Below, in pieces: positions 24,579 through 34,026 of a stretch of DNA of 64,000 bases. The stretch covers positions 1-64,000 of the forward strand of contig NZ_QKTO01000005.1 of the NCBI RefSeq assembly GCF_003234855.1. Reading direction: 5' to 3'. The DNA comes from Curtobacterium sp. MCBD17_032 (lineage in GTDB: Bacteria; Actinomycetota; Actinomycetes; Actinomycetales; Microbacteriaceae). The translations under genes and the position numbers were made by a program. Below the pieces are notes generated by a model. It ran no database searches and was not told the DNA's origin. It saw nothing but the letters and a program-made list of their open reading frames with translations. Each line of letters opens with the position of its first letter. The first letter of the stretch is position 1.

Positions 24579-25754
24579 TCAGCGCTTCAGGTTCGTGAGC
24601 TCCTGCAGCACCTCGTCCGAGGTGGTGATGATGCGCGCGTTCGCCTGGAACCCGCGCTGCGCGACGATGAGGTTCGTGAACTCCTGCGACAGGTCGACGT
24701 TCGACATCTCGAGCGTGCCCGCGGCGAGTGAGCCGACGCCCGCGGACCCCGGGACGCCGACGGTCGCCTGGCCGGAGTTCGCGGTCGCCCGGTAGCCCGA
24801 GGCCCCGGTCTTCTCGAGGCCGGCCGGGTTGGCGAAGGTGGCGAGTGCGATCCGGCCGACGGCGAGCGAGGAGCCGTTCGAGAAGGTGCCCATGACGGTG
24901 CCGTCCTTCGAGATCGAGTAGCTCTGCAGCGACCCCGCCTCGTGACCGTTCTGCGACGAGATCGACGCGGTGTTGAGCGCGGCGAAGCCGGTGAGCTGCC
25001 CCATGTCGACCGCGATGCCACCGACCTGCAGCGTCGCGCCGCGGGTGATCTTGCCGTCGGTGCCGAAGGCGATGGTCCCGGTGGCCGAGGTGCCCTGCCC
25101 GTTCGAGGCCGCGACCGACCAACCGGTCGCCGTCTTCGTGTAGGCGAGCGACAGGGTGTGCTTCGTCCCGTACTCGTCGAACACGGTCGCGTCGCGGTTG
25201 AGGGTCTCCCCTACCGCGGTGTCGGAGGGCAGGTTGCCGGACACCGTCGCGGCGCTCGTCGCGGTGGCGGGCGCGGCGGCCTGCAGCGGCAGGGTGATGT
25301 CGGTGAGCTGACCGCCGTCGTTGACGACACCGTTCGTGGCCGAGTAACCCTGCACGATCTTGCCGTCCGCGGTGACGAGCCGACCGTCGGCGTCGAAGTC
25401 GAACGCGCCGGCGCGGCTGTAGACGGTGTCGTTGCCGAGGCGGGTGACGAAGAAGCCGTCGCCCGAGATCATCAGGTCGGTGGCCTTGCCGGTGGCCTGC
25501 GCCGAGCCCTGGGCGAAGTTCGTCGAGACGCCGGCGACCTGGACGCCGAGGCCGATCTGGGCGGGGTTCGTGCCGCCGATGCCGGTCTGCGGGCCACCGG
25601 CACCCTGGGTCATCTGGGAGAGGGTGTCCTGGAACACGGTCGTGGAGGTCTTGAAGCCGACGGTGTTGACGTTGGCGATGTTGTTGCCGGTGACGTCGAG
25701 CATCTGCTGGTGCGAGCGGAGGCCGGAGATGCCGGAGTAGAGCGAGCGGAGCAT
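24579..25754 (-). CDS. flgE: Flagellar hook protein FlgE
   Basis: 391 aa. N-terminal rod/hook motif MLRSLYSGISGLRSHQQMLDVTGNNIANVNTVGFK, then TDLMISGDGFFVTR, and the C-terminal rod/hook helix with VDLSQEFTNLIVAQRGFQANARIITTSDEVLQEL. It builds the flexible hook. It follows flgD by 43 bp. In most relatives of this operon type flbD comes next; here a terminator and 20 kb of other genes do. Confidence 0.95.
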   Translation of the reverse strand: MLRSLYSGISGLRSHQQMLDVTGNNIANVNTVGFKTSTTVFQDTLSQMTQGAGGPQTGIGGTNPAQIGLGVQVAGVSTNFAQGSAQATGKATDLMISGDGFFVTRLGNDTVYSRAGAFDFDADGRLVTADGKIVQGYSATNGVVNDGGQLTDITLPLQAAAPATATSAATVSGNLPSDTAVGETLNRDATVFDEYGTKHTLSLAYTKTATGWSVAASNGQGTSATGTIAFGTDGKITRGATLQVGGIAVDMGQLTGFAALNTASISSQNGHEAGSLQSYSISKDGTVMGTFSNGSSLAVGRIALATFANPAGLEKTGASGYRATANSGQATVGVPGSAGVGSLAAGTLEMSNVDLSQEFTNLIVAQRGFQANARIITTSDEVLQELTNLKR

Positions 25755-25797
25755 GGTGCGTCCCTTCGTGGACGAGGAAGCGGAGGGGGAGGGAGGG

Positions 25798-26238
25798 TCA
25801 GGAGCCGGAGGCGGTGGAGATACCGGAGATCACGTCGAGATCGACCTCCTTCCCGTTCACGGTCACGGTCGGCACGCTCTCGGCGTAGGAGACCGCGGTC
25901 GCGGTCCCGGTGACGGCCTTGCCCGAGGTGGCGTCGGTGTAGCTGACCTGCTTGCCGACGAGGTTCGCGGCGGCGATGCGCATCTGCAACGAGAAGTTCT
26001 CGTTCGCCGTCGTGGTCTGGTTGGTGATCTGCTCCATCATCGCGAGCTGCGTCTGCTGGCTGATCATCTGGTTCGTGTCCATCGGCGACGACGGGTCCTG
26101 GTTGCGGAGCTGCGTCACGAGGAGCTTCATGAAGACCTCGGAGTCCATCGTCTGCGACCGCGAGGACGCCGTGTCGGCCGCGAGGGCGGCGGCCTGCGTG
26201 GCGGCGTCCACGGAGCCGGTGATCCCGTCGAGTGGCAT
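25798..26238 (-). CDS. flgD: Flagellar hook-capping protein FlgD
   Basis: 146 aa, the short form. N-terminal signature MDSEVFMKLLVTQLRNQDPSSPMDTNQMISQQTQLAMMEQI, then VGKQVSYTDATSGKAVTGTATAVSY. The Ig-like middle and tudor parts of long FlgD proteins are mostly missing. FlgD caps the growing hook so that FlgE subunits can fold. It lies 26 bp after fliK. Confidence 0.92.
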   Translation of the reverse strand: MPLDGITGSVDAATQAAALAADTASSRSQTMDSEVFMKLLVTQLRNQDPSSPMDTNQMISQQTQLAMMEQITNQTTTANENFSLQMRIAAANLVGKQVSYTDATSGKAVTGTATAVSYAESVPTVTVNGKEVDLDVISGISTASGS

Positions 26239-26264
26239 GTCGTGTTCCTTGTCGTGGTGGCCGG

Positions 26265-27878
26265 TCAGGCGAGGACGTCGAGTCCCGCGGTGCGGACGGT
26301 GGTCGAGGCGGACGGGTGGTCTGCGGCGGTGGTGAGGCGGGCCTCCCGGCCGAGGTGCCGCGGGTCGGCCCGCAGGGCGTCCGGACCGGCGCCCCGACGA
26401 CCGTCCCGGGCACCGGCGTCCGCCCGGTCGCCGCCCGGCTGGTTCTGCGCGGACAGGTCGAGCGTCGTGCCACCCGCGGCCTCGCGGCGGAGGTCCGGCA
26501 GGATCTGTCGGACCGCGTCGCGTCCCGCGTCCGAGGCGGCGAAGAGCTCGACGTGCATGCCGTGCCCGGTGACGTGGGCGCGGACCGTGACGGGTCCGAG
26601 CGCGTCCGGCGTGAGCTGGACGGTCACGACGTGCTGCCCCGGGCCGGCAGCCGCGAGCGTGAACAGCGGGCGGGCGAGCTGCTGGGTCAGGGGCGGCGCG
26701 GCCGGGGTGGTACCGGCGGCCGGCGCGACGGATGTCGTCCCCGCGCTCGTGGTGGCGGTCGGCGCGACGAGCACGACCGGTGCGTCCTGACCGATGGCCG
26801 GGAGGCCCGTCCCGCCCTGGTCGGTGCCTGGTGCGACCGCGACGTGGCCGGGTCGGACGGTGCCCGCTCCGGCCGTTCCGTCGGGTGCGGTCCGGGGCAG
26901 GGCGGTGGCCGTCGGCGCGGTCTCGCCGGAGGTACGGCCGGCTGCGGTCGGGACGAGCAGGGCCGTGCCGTCCGGCCCGGTGCCGGGCGCGAGGGTGCCC
27001 GTCTGCGCCGTGCCGGCCGCCGCCGGCGCGCTGGCCGCACCGACCACTCCGGCCTGGGAGGAGACCGGATCGGGAGCGGCCGGCGACCGGGTGCCGGCCG
27101 TGGCGGTCGCTGTGCCCGTCCCACCGACGGTCTCCTGCGCCGGGCCCCGGTCCTCCGAGGACGGGGCCGTGCGGTTGCCGGACGGCGGGAGTGCGCCGGC
27201 CGTCCCGGTCGGGACCGCCGCGGTGACGACGACCGGCACGGTGCCGACGGGGGCGTCAGCGGGCGCGACGGCACCGGTCGCGTCGGCACCGGTGGCGCCA
27301 GTCGCGCCGGTCGCGCCGGTCGGCAGGACGCCAGCGGCGTCGCCCTCGGTGGCCGTCGGGTCGCCGTCGGCGACCTCGCCCGCGGTCGGACCGGACAGCG
27401 CGGCCGGTGCGTCGGGTCCGTCGGGTTGGTCGGGTCCGAATGTGGTCGTCGCGCCGGACGCCGCGGCCCCGCTCGACATGATCGGCAGGGTGACACCGGC
27501 GCCGACCGCGGTGGCGTCCACGGAGGCCGAGACCACGACGGGAGACGCCTCGGTCCCGTCCGCGCCGGCCGTCGTCGCGGTGTAGCCGTCGGCCGACCTG
27601 CCCGCCGCGGAGCCCGCCGTGTCCGCGGTCGCACTTCGGTCGACCGCAGGACCGGTCGCGGTGCGGCCACCCGCCGGACCGATCCCGCCGCGGTCGTCAG
27701 CCGGACCGGTCGCGCTGCGGTCGCCCGCCGCGGCGGGTCCGGCGACAGCGAGCTGCGCCGCAGCCGCGGTGAGCGCCAGCCCGAACCCAGCGGCTGCGTC
27801 GGGGTCGCCGACGCCCGGCCCGCGGGACACGACGGACCCTCGGACGACGGCCGACGGCTGCGCGGTCACGGCGTTCAC
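26265..27878 (-). CDS. fliK: Flagellar hook-length control protein FliK
   Basis: 537 aa, GTG start overlapping the hydrolase stop (GTGA). Most of the protein (residues ~30-400) is a low-complexity Ala/Thr/Gly/Pro ruler with several short repeats (GATGATGATGAD, TAGTAQTG). The folded C-terminal domain (~410-490) has HVVTVQLTPDALGPVTVRAHVTGHGMHVELFAA, typical of the FliK switch domain. It measures hook length and flips export specificity through FlhB. The internal repeats make indels likely between strains. Confidence 0.88.
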   Translation of the reverse strand: MNAVTAQPSAVVRGSVVSRGPGVGDPDAAAGFGLALTAAAAQLAVAGPAAAGDRSATGPADDRGGIGPAGGRTATGPAVDRSATADTAGSAAGRSADGYTATTAGADGTEASPVVVSASVDATAVGAGVTLPIMSSGAAASGATTTFGPDQPDGPDAPAALSGPTAGEVADGDPTATEGDAAGVLPTGATGATGATGADATGAVAPADAPVGTVPVVVTAAVPTGTAGALPPSGNRTAPSSEDRGPAQETVGGTGTATATAGTRSPAAPDPVSSQAGVVGAASAPAAAGTAQTGTLAPGTGPDGTALLVPTAAGRTSGETAPTATALPRTAPDGTAGAGTVRPGHVAVAPGTDQGGTGLPAIGQDAPVVLVAPTATTSAGTTSVAPAAGTTPAAPPLTQQLARPLFTLAAAGPGQHVVTVQLTPDALGPVTVRAHVTGHGMHVELFAASDAGRDAVRQILPDLRREAAGGTTLDLSAQNQPGGDRADAGARDGRRGAGPDALRADPRHLGREARLTTAADHPSASTTVRTAGLDVLA

Positions 27879-28636
27879 GCGGCGCTCCCGGCGAGGAGCG
27901 ACTGCAGCGCCGCGGTCTGCAGGTCCTTCGCACTCGTCGCTCCGGCTGCACGGGCCGTCGAGGTGACCGTCGCGGCGGAGGCGGTCGCCGCCTCCTGGGC
28001 GGACGGCACGATCCGACGGATGGTGGCGATGTCGCTCTCCTTGTACCAGTTGTCGACGATGCGGACGTCCTTGCCCGGCCGCGGTGCGTGCAGGACCTTC
28101 CCGTCGCCGAGGTAGATGACGATGTGTCCCTCGCCCTTCGGGATGATGAGGTCGCCGGGGCGTGCCTGTGCGAGCGACGGCACGGCGACGCCCATGTCGG
28201 CCTGGTCCGGCACGACGCGGGGCATGCTGACGCCGAGGTCCTTGAACACGGTCTGCACGAGTCCGGAGCAGTCCATGCCGGCGCGGGTCTCGCCGCCGAA
28301 CACGTAGGGGACGCCGAGGTACTGCTTCGCGGCGGCGACGACGTCGTCCCCGGTCGCACCACTGCCGGTCGCGATCGTGCCGTGCCCGGCGTCGACGGAG
28401 GTCGCGGGCGCAGCCGTCGACGCACCCGCGCTCGCGGCGGCTGCCGACGGAGCGGAGGCACCGGCCGCGGTCCCGGCGCCGGTGCCCGTCCCGGTCGCGG
28501 TGGCGAGCGCGTCGGCGAAGGCGGACGACGAGGCGGCGGCCGACCCGGCGGCGGTCGGCACCGTGGTGCCGCCCTGCAGCGTCTCGATCCGGCTGCAGAT
28601 CTCACTGATCCGCGAGAGCACGGCGTCGATGCTCAT
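27875..28636 (-). CDS. NlpC/P60 (C40) peptidoglycan hydrolase in the flagellar operon
   Basis: 253 aa. N-terminal helical segment (MSIDAVLSRISEICSRIETLQGG), a ~80-residue Ala/Ser/Thr linker, then an NlpC/P60 domain: DVVAAAKQYLGVPYVFGGETRAGMDCSGLVQTVF with catalytic Cys, and the His in GEGHIVIYLGDGKVLHAPRPG. There is no signal peptide. Overlaps both fliJ (ATGA) and fliK (GTGA). By place it should cut wall peptides to let the rod and hook through, the role FlgJ or a lytic transglycosylase has elsewhere. Export through the flagellar system itself is possible. Confidence 0.87.
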   Translation of the reverse strand: MSIDAVLSRISEICSRIETLQGGTTVPTAAGSAAASSSAFADALATATGTGTGAGTAAGASAPSAAAASAGASTAAPATSVDAGHGTIATGSGATGDDVVAAAKQYLGVPYVFGGETRAGMDCSGLVQTVFKDLGVSMPRVVPDQADMGVAVPSLAQARPGDLIIPKGEGHIVIYLGDGKVLHAPRPGKDVRIVDNWYKESDIATIRRIVPSAQEAATASAATVTSTARAAGATSAKDLQTAALQSLLAGSAA

Positions 28637-29058
28637 CGGTGTCCCCCTTCGGTGCGACGGCGCGCGGCGATCTCGTCGAGCGCGGATTGTTCGGCGCGCA
28701 GGTCCTCGGCGGCGACACGGCTGGTGTGGTGTCCCTCGAGCTTCTCCAGCCCGAGGGCGGACCGGCGTGCGGCGTTGTAGGTCTCCTGCGCCCGCTCGGC
28801 GTCGGCGCGGCGGGAACGGACGACGGCGTCGAGTTCCTCGAGCATCCCCCGGGTCGCGGCACGGGCCGACGCGACGGCGCTGAGCGTCGCTGCGTCGGTC
28901 ACCGTCTGCGGCTCGTCGTCGAGGGTGCGGCGTGCGGCCATCCGGGCGTCGGCGGCGTCGCGGACCCGTCCGTTCGCGTCGGCGAGGGACGCTGCGGCAC
29001 GGTCCTGTTCGGCGTGGCGGAGGCGGAGGAGCCCGGCGAGCGGGAACCGGCGCGCCAT
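28633..29058 (-). CDS. fliJ: Flagellar export chaperone FliJ
   Basis: 141 aa, almost entirely predicted coiled coil. Starts MARRFPLAGLLRLRHAEQDRAAASLADA, which matches the FliJ beginning FPLxxLLxLRxxxED. FliJ links the ATPase FliI to the export gate FlhA. The ATG shares one base with the fliI stop (TGATG) and the stop overlaps the hydrolase start. Confidence 0.85.
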   Translation of the reverse strand: MARRFPLAGLLRLRHAEQDRAAASLADANGRVRDAADARMAARRTLDDEPQTVTDAATLSAVASARAATRGMLEELDAVVRSRRADAERAQETYNAARRSALGLEKLEGHHTSRVAAEDLRAEQSALDEIAARRRTEGGHR

Positions 29059-30401
29059 CAGGACACGCTCCCGGACACGCCGAGCGTGCGGACGAGACCG
29101 GCCAGACGCTCCCAGGACCCGGCGGCGGTGACCTGCTCGGCCATGCCCTGTCGCAGGAACCCGTCGATGGCGTCCTGGTGGTCGACGGCCGCGTCGACGA
29201 GCGGGTTCGTCCCGCGCTGGTACGCACCGACGTCGAGCAGGTCCTGCGCGCTGCGGCGGGCGGCCATCACCTTCCGCAGGGCGGTGGCCACGGCTCGCTG
29301 CTCGGGCGTCGTCACCTTCGAGGCGACCCGCGAGATCGACCCGAGGGCGTCGACGGACGGGAAGTGCCCGGTGACCGCGAGCTTGCGGTCGAGCACGACG
29401 TGCCCGTCCAGGATGCTGCGGGCGGCGTCCGCGATCGGCTCGTTGTGGTCGTCCCCGTCGACGAGCACGGTGTACAGCCCGGTGACGCTGCCGACCCGGT
29501 CGGTCCCGGCGCGCTCGAGCAGCCCCGCGAGCACGGAGAACGTCGACGGCGGGTAGCCCCGGGTGGCCGGCGGTTCCCCGACCGAGAGCCCGATCTCGCG
29601 CTGCGCCATCGCGACGCGCGTGAGCGAGTCCATCATGAGCACGACGTCCTGGCCGGCGTCCCGGAACGCCTCGGCGATCCGGGTCGCGACGAAGGCCGCC
29701 CGCAGGCGCATGAGCGCCGGCTCGTCGGAGGTCGACACGACGACGATCGACCGCGCGAGCCCCGCCGCGCCGAGGTCGTCCTCGAGGAACTCGCGTACCT
29801 CGCGGCCGCGCTCGCCGACGAGGGCGATCACGTTCACGGCGGCGTCGCTCCCCCGCGCGATCATCGACAGCAGCGAGGACTTGCCGACGCCGGAGCCCGC
29901 GAAGAGCCCCATGCGCTGCCCGCGGCCGACCGTCGTGAGCGTGTCGAGCACCCGGACGCCGAGCTGCAGCGGGGTGTCGATCCGGGTCCGGGCCATCGCG
30001 TTCGGCGTGTCGTGGTCGAGCGGCACCCACGCGTCGGCGTCGAGCGGACCGCGGTCGTCGATCGGCCGGCCGAGTCCGTCGAGCACCCGACCGAACAGGC
30101 CGGTCCCGGTCGGCACGAGGACGGGCTGACCGGTCGACCGGGCCGGGGTGCCCGCGGTGATGCCGGTGAGCCGGCCGAGCGGCATGCAGCGGACCCCGGA
30201 CGCGTCGGTCGCGACGACCTCGACGGCGGTCTGCTCGGCACCCTCGGCCCCGACCGTGACGACCTCGCCGACGCGCGCGTCGAGCCCGGCGATCGTCAGG
30301 CCGAGACCGACCGCGCTCGTCACCGTCCCGACGCGCTGCGGGCGCGCCGCGGCGACGGCGGCGTCGAGGCCGCGCGGCCGGAGCAGGGTGGTCGTCGTCA
30401 C
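29058..30401 (-). CDS. fliI: Flagellum-specific ATPase FliI
   Basis: 447 aa. Walker A GLFAGSGVGKSSLL, Walker B VVLMMDSLTRVAMAQREI, arginine/catalytic region SVGEPPATRGYPPSTFSVLAGLLERAG, and the GERGREVREFLE box with the catalytic Glu. F1-beta-like hexameric ATPase that unloads substrates into the flagellar export gate. Overlaps fliH by 4 bp. Confidence 0.95.
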   Translation of the reverse strand: MTTTTLLRPRGLDAAVAAARPQRVGTVTSAVGLGLTIAGLDARVGEVVTVGAEGAEQTAVEVVATDASGVRCMPLGRLTGITAGTPARSTGQPVLVPTGTGLFGRVLDGLGRPIDDRGPLDADAWVPLDHDTPNAMARTRIDTPLQLGVRVLDTLTTVGRGQRMGLFAGSGVGKSSLLSMIARGSDAAVNVIALVGERGREVREFLEDDLGAAGLARSIVVVSTSDEPALMRLRAAFVATRIAEAFRDAGQDVVLMMDSLTRVAMAQREIGLSVGEPPATRGYPPSTFSVLAGLLERAGTDRVGSVTGLYTVLVDGDDHNEPIADAARSILDGHVVLDRKLAVTGHFPSVDALGSISRVASKVTTPEQRAVATALRKVMAARRSAQDLLDVGAYQRGTNPLVDAAVDHQDAIDGFLRQGMAEQVTAAGSWERLAGLVRTLGVSGSVS

Positions 30402-31027
30402 CGGAGCACCCCCAGCGCGGCACGGGCACGGGCGAGCGCGGCGGCGATGCGGGCGTCGAGGACGCCGTCGGGCAGGTCGACCACCGCGTCGCCGTCGCGC
30501 AGCGTGGGGTCCGCGACGACCGGGACGGGCAGGGACACGTCGGCGAGCACGGCCGCGTCGGCCGGGCTGAGCCGCACCGCCGTCGCGACCGGCGCGTCCG
30601 CGGCCGCGAGGGCGCGTCGGACGGTCTCCTCGGCGGAGGCGGCGCGGCGACCGGTCGGACCGCTGCCGTCACCCTCCGGACGGGAGGCCCGGATCGCCGA
30701 CCCGACGACGGCCTCCGCCAGGTCGACGGCCGCGCTGGCGACCGAGTCCTCGGCGGACGCGAGCACCGGCGCGACCCGGGCCTGCAGCGCCGCTGCGGCG
30801 CGGTCGAGGACCGCGACCCGCTCGGCGACGACGGCGTCGAGCGCTGCGATCCGGGCGTCGTGCTCGGCGACGAGCCGCGCGCGGAGCGCGTCCGTCTCGG
30901 CCTGGGCGGCGCGGAGGCCGGCGGCGTAGCCGGCAGCGTGTCCGCGGACGTCGGCGCTCGCGGCACGCCGGGTGCGTGCCGCGTCCGTGATGACCGGGAA
31001 CGCGACCGGGGCGAAGGCGTCAGTCAA
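30398..31027 (-). CDS. fliH: Flagellar assembly protein FliH
   Basis: 209 aa. Long Ala-rich coiled coil (residues ~20-100; AGYAAGLRAAQAETDALRARLVAEHD) and a V-ATPase E-subunit-like C-terminal region that ends LARARAALGVL. It binds and holds back FliI. A TTG at 31027, just inside the fliG 3' end with GAGGA upstream, is the only good start. One CGGACGGGAGGC motif lies inside (30677-30688). Confidence 0.82.
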   Translation of the reverse strand: MTDAFAPVAFPVITDAARTRRAASADVRGHAAGYAAGLRAAQAETDALRARLVAEHDARIAALDAVVAERVAVLDRAAAALQARVAPVLASAEDSVASAAVDLAEAVVGSAIRASRPEGDGSGPTGRRAASAEETVRRALAAADAPVATAVRLSPADAAVLADVSLPVPVVADPTLRDGDAVVDLPDGVLDARIAAALARARAALGVLR

Positions 31028-32057
31028 CGAGCTCGTCCTCCTCGGCGCGGTGCACCGTGATGACGCCCTGGGCCTCGAGTTCGCGGACGGAGCGGACGAC
31101 CTCGGCGCGGGCCTCCTCGACCTGCGACACCCGGACCGGGCCCATCGACTGGACCTCGTCGTCCAGGAGCTCGCGGTTGCGCTCGGACACGTTCGCGCGG
31201 ATGGTCTCGACGACGGCGACGGGAGCGCCCTTCATCGCGGTGGCGAGGATCTTCGAGTCGATGCCGCGCAGGACCTGCTGGATGTCTCGCGACTCGAGCT
31301 TCACGATGTCCTCGAAGGTGAGCATGCGCGAACGGATGTCCTCAGCGAGTTCCGGGTCACGGGCCTCCAGGCCATCGAGCACGGCCTTCTCGGTCGCGAC
31401 GTCGGAGCGGTTGATGATCTCGACGAGCGGCGCGATGCCGCCGACGACCTCGACGCTCTCGCGCGGCGAGACCACCGCACCGGCGCGCGCCCGCAGGACG
31501 CCGGCGACGATGCCCACCGACTCCGGGGTGGCGGTGCCCATGGTGGCGAACGCCTGCGCGACGTCGGTGCGGACCCGCTCGTCGAAGCCGGCGAGCACCG
31601 CGCTGGCCTGCCCGGCCTTCAGGTGCGCGAGGACCAGCGCGATGGTCTGCGGCAGCTCGCCCTCGAGCAGGGCGATCACCTGCCCGGGTTCGGCGTCGTC
31701 GAGGAACTCGAACGACTGGCCGGCCAGGTTGGACGCGAGGCGGTCCATCACGCCGGCGGCGCGCTCGGCACCGAAGGACGCCTCGAGCAGCCCGAGCGCG
31801 GTCTCCTTGCCGCCACGGCGGCCGGTGCGGCCGGTGCGGGTCAGCCGGTGGAACTCGCTCAGGGTGCGGTCCACGGTCTCGTCGTCGACGCGGCGCATGC
31901 GGACGATCTCGGCGGAGATCTCCTCGGCCTCGAGCTCGGAGAACTGCTTCATCACCTCGGCGGCGCGCTCGGTCTCCATCTGCATGAGGATGAGCGCCAC
32001 CTTCTGCGCACCGGTCAGCTGCCGGTCGGTGCCGGGCGCGGGGACGACGGCGCTCAC
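31020..32057 (-). CDS. fliG: Flagellar motor switch protein FliG
   Basis: 345 aa. N-domain LTGAQKVALILMQMETERAAEVMKQF, middle domain EHPQTIA-like GELPQTIALVLAHLKAGQASAVLAGF, C-domain FEDIVKLESRDIQQVLRGIDSKILATAMKGA with the charged torque helix VSERNRELLDDEVQSMGPVRVSQVEEAR. FliG meets MotA and turns ion flow into rotation. The GTG start overlaps the fliF stop (GTGA). Confidence 0.95.
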   Translation of the reverse strand: MSAVVPAPGTDRQLTGAQKVALILMQMETERAAEVMKQFSELEAEEISAEIVRMRRVDDETVDRTLSEFHRLTRTGRTGRRGGKETALGLLEASFGAERAAGVMDRLASNLAGQSFEFLDDAEPGQVIALLEGELPQTIALVLAHLKAGQASAVLAGFDERVRTDVAQAFATMGTATPESVGIVAGVLRARAGAVVSPRESVEVVGGIAPLVEIINRSDVATEKAVLDGLEARDPELAEDIRSRMLTFEDIVKLESRDIQQVLRGIDSKILATAMKGAPVAVVETIRANVSERNRELLDDEVQSMGPVRVSQVEEARAEVVRSVRELEAQGVITVHRAEEDELVD

Positions 32058-33721
32058 ACCGGTGCCCGGTCGTCGAGCAGCCCGCGGAGGAGCTCGGCGG
32101 TGCGCTTCGGGTCGCGCTCGGCGAGGGCGGCGATGTCCTGACGGCGACGTTCGGCCGTGATCTCGTCGGTGGTGAGCACCTCGGTCGGGGCGTCCTCGAC
32201 CGGCAGGGCCTGCAGCGCCACGGTCGGGGCGTCGCCGGCGTCGAGGCCGGTCCGGTGCTCGGCCGGTTCGACGGCGAGCGGCAACTGGAAGGCGTCGCCG
32301 AACGCGTCGAGCTCGCCGATGTCGACCTGCTCGCGCTGCTGCCGGCGGCTGCGGCGGGCGAGGAACACCATCACCGCGATGACCGCGAGGACGATGCCGA
32401 CGACGATGCCCGCCGTGCGGATCGCCGACCACAGCGCCTCCTGCTCGTCGGCCTGCTGCTGCGCCTCGAGCGCCTTCGCGGCGTCGTCCGCGGCGCTCGT
32501 GTCGAAGTCCATCATCGCGACCTCGACGCGGTCTCCCCGCGTCCCGTCGACCCCTGCTGCGTTCGCCACCAAGTCGTTGATGCTCTGCAGGTTGACGCCC
32601 TGCACCGACGCCGCCTTGGAGTTGAGCGCGACCGAGATCGTCTGGCGGTCCATGGCGCCGGCCGGGATCTGCGTCGTCTCGGTCGTCTTGTCGACGGCGT
32701 TGTTCTTCGTCGCCGACTCGTTCTGGTAGCCGCCGTCCGTCCCGGCGCCGGCGGCGGTGTCGTTCGGCACGGCGATGTTGTCCGGCCCGAGCACGCCCGT
32801 GGCGTTCGCGCCGGCACCGGAGCCGGCGCCGTACTCCTCCTTGGTGGAGGACTCGTTGAGGGCGACCGGGCCGGTCGTCGGGGTCGTGTAGGACTCGGTC
32901 GTCCGGGTGCCGGAGTTGTCGCTCATCGTCGCGGAGACGACGACGCTCGCGTTGCCGGCGCCGAGCGTGGTGTCGAGCAGGTCCTGGATCTTCTTGCTCG
33001 TGGCGGCGTCGTAGTCAGCGGCCTGGTCGGAGCCCGAACCGGTCGCGCCGGTGCCGACGGCCGACAGGGTCTGGCCCTTCTGGTCGACCACGGAGACGTC
33101 GGTCGGCTGCATGCCCTCGACGGCCGCACTGGTCAAGTGCACGATCGCCTGGACCTGGTCGGAGCCGAGCTGCGCCCCGTTCTTCGTCGCGACGAACACC
33201 GACGCGGTCGGGTCCTTCTCCTCGTCGACGAACACGGACTTCTCCGGGATCGCGAGCTGCACGCTCGCGGTCTGCACGCCGTCCATCGCGGAGATCGTCT
33301 TGGCGAGCTCGCCCTCGATCGCCCGCTTGTACGTGACGTCCTGCTGGAACTCGGAGCTCGTCACGCCCATCGTGTCGAGGAGCGAGTACCCGCCCTCGTT
33401 CGACGACGGCAGCCCGTTCGACGCGGCCGCGAGCCGCTCCCCGTACACCTTGTCCTGTGGCACGAGGATCGTCGCACCGCCGTCGGTGAGCTGGTACGGC
33501 ACCCCGTCGGTGGTGAGCTGGTCCGTGATCGAACTGGCGTCCGCCGCGGCGAGCCCGGTGAAGAGCGGCGCGTACGACGGCTTGCCGAGCCAGGACGCCA
33601 GCGCGACGCCCCCGAGCACGAGGGCAGCCACACCGATGACCGCGATGGTCCGCTGCGCGGCGGTGAACCCCTTGACGTACGCGCCGAGTCGGCCGAGCAC
33701 GCCCTGCACCCCGGCGGGCAT
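32054..33721 (-). CDS. fliF: Flagellar MS-ring protein FliF
   Basis: 555 aa. Two membrane helices (TIAVIGVAALVLGGVALASWL near residue 25 and TAGIVVGIVLAVIAVMVFLA near 445) enclose a periplasmic YscJ-like ring-building region (YAPLFTGLAAADASSITDQL, GELAKTISAMDGVQTASVQLAIPEKSVF). The C-terminal tail ERDPKRTAELLRGLLDDR fits the FliG-binding end. The ATG shares one base with the fliE stop (TGATG). Confidence 0.94.
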   Translation of the reverse strand: MPAGVQGVLGRLGAYVKGFTAAQRTIAVIGVAALVLGGVALASWLGKPSYAPLFTGLAAADASSITDQLTTDGVPYQLTDGGATILVPQDKVYGERLAAASNGLPSSNEGGYSLLDTMGVTSSEFQQDVTYKRAIEGELAKTISAMDGVQTASVQLAIPEKSVFVDEEKDPTASVFVATKNGAQLGSDQVQAIVHLTSAAVEGMQPTDVSVVDQKGQTLSAVGTGATGSGSDQAADYDAATSKKIQDLLDTTLGAGNASVVVSATMSDNSGTRTTESYTTPTTGPVALNESSTKEEYGAGSGAGANATGVLGPDNIAVPNDTAAGAGTDGGYQNESATKNNAVDKTTETTQIPAGAMDRQTISVALNSKAASVQGVNLQSINDLVANAAGVDGTRGDRVEVAMMDFDTSAADDAAKALEAQQQADEQEALWSAIRTAGIVVGIVLAVIAVMVFLARRSRRQQREQVDIGELDAFGDAFQLPLAVEPAEHRTGLDAGDAPTVALQALPVEDAPTEVLTTDEITAERRRQDIAALAERDPKRTAELLRGLLDDRAPV

Positions 33722-34026
33722 CAGGCCTGCATCCGCATGATCTCGTTGAACGCGTCGACGCCCTTGTTGCGGACGGCGGCGACGAGTTCGAGGGTGACCT
33801 GCGCACGGGTGGACGCGATCGTGGCGTCGTGGATGTCCTCGAGGTTCCCGGTGACGGCCTTGAGCGCGAGCGTCTTCGAGTCGCTCTGCAGCTGCTGCAG
33901 GCCGTCGACGGCGGAGCCGAGGCTCGCGGCGAAGCCGTCGCCGCTGTCGCTCGTGGTGCCGGACGCACGGGTCACGGCGTTCGTCATCGCGTTGGTGGTC
34001 ACACCGTTCACGGCGTCGATGGGCAT
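33721..34026 (-). CDS. fliE: Flagellar hook-basal body protein FliE
   Basis: 101 aa. The C-terminal half LEDIHDATIASTRAQVTLELVAAVRNKGVDAFNEIMRMQ is the diagnostic FliE block. FliE joins the MS ring to the proximal rod. Coupled to flgC and fliF by TGATG overlaps at both ends. Confidence 0.92.
   Translation of the reverse strand: MPIDAVNGVTTNAMTNAVTRASGTTSDSGDGFAASLGSAVDGLQQLQSDSKTLALKAVTGNLEDIHDATIASTRAQVTLELVAAVRNKGVDAFNEIMRMQA

Noticed and set aside
30677..30688. CGGACGGGAGGC inside fliH as a terminator
   Set aside because: Single copy without an inverted partner, inside a coding region; kept only as a motif instance.
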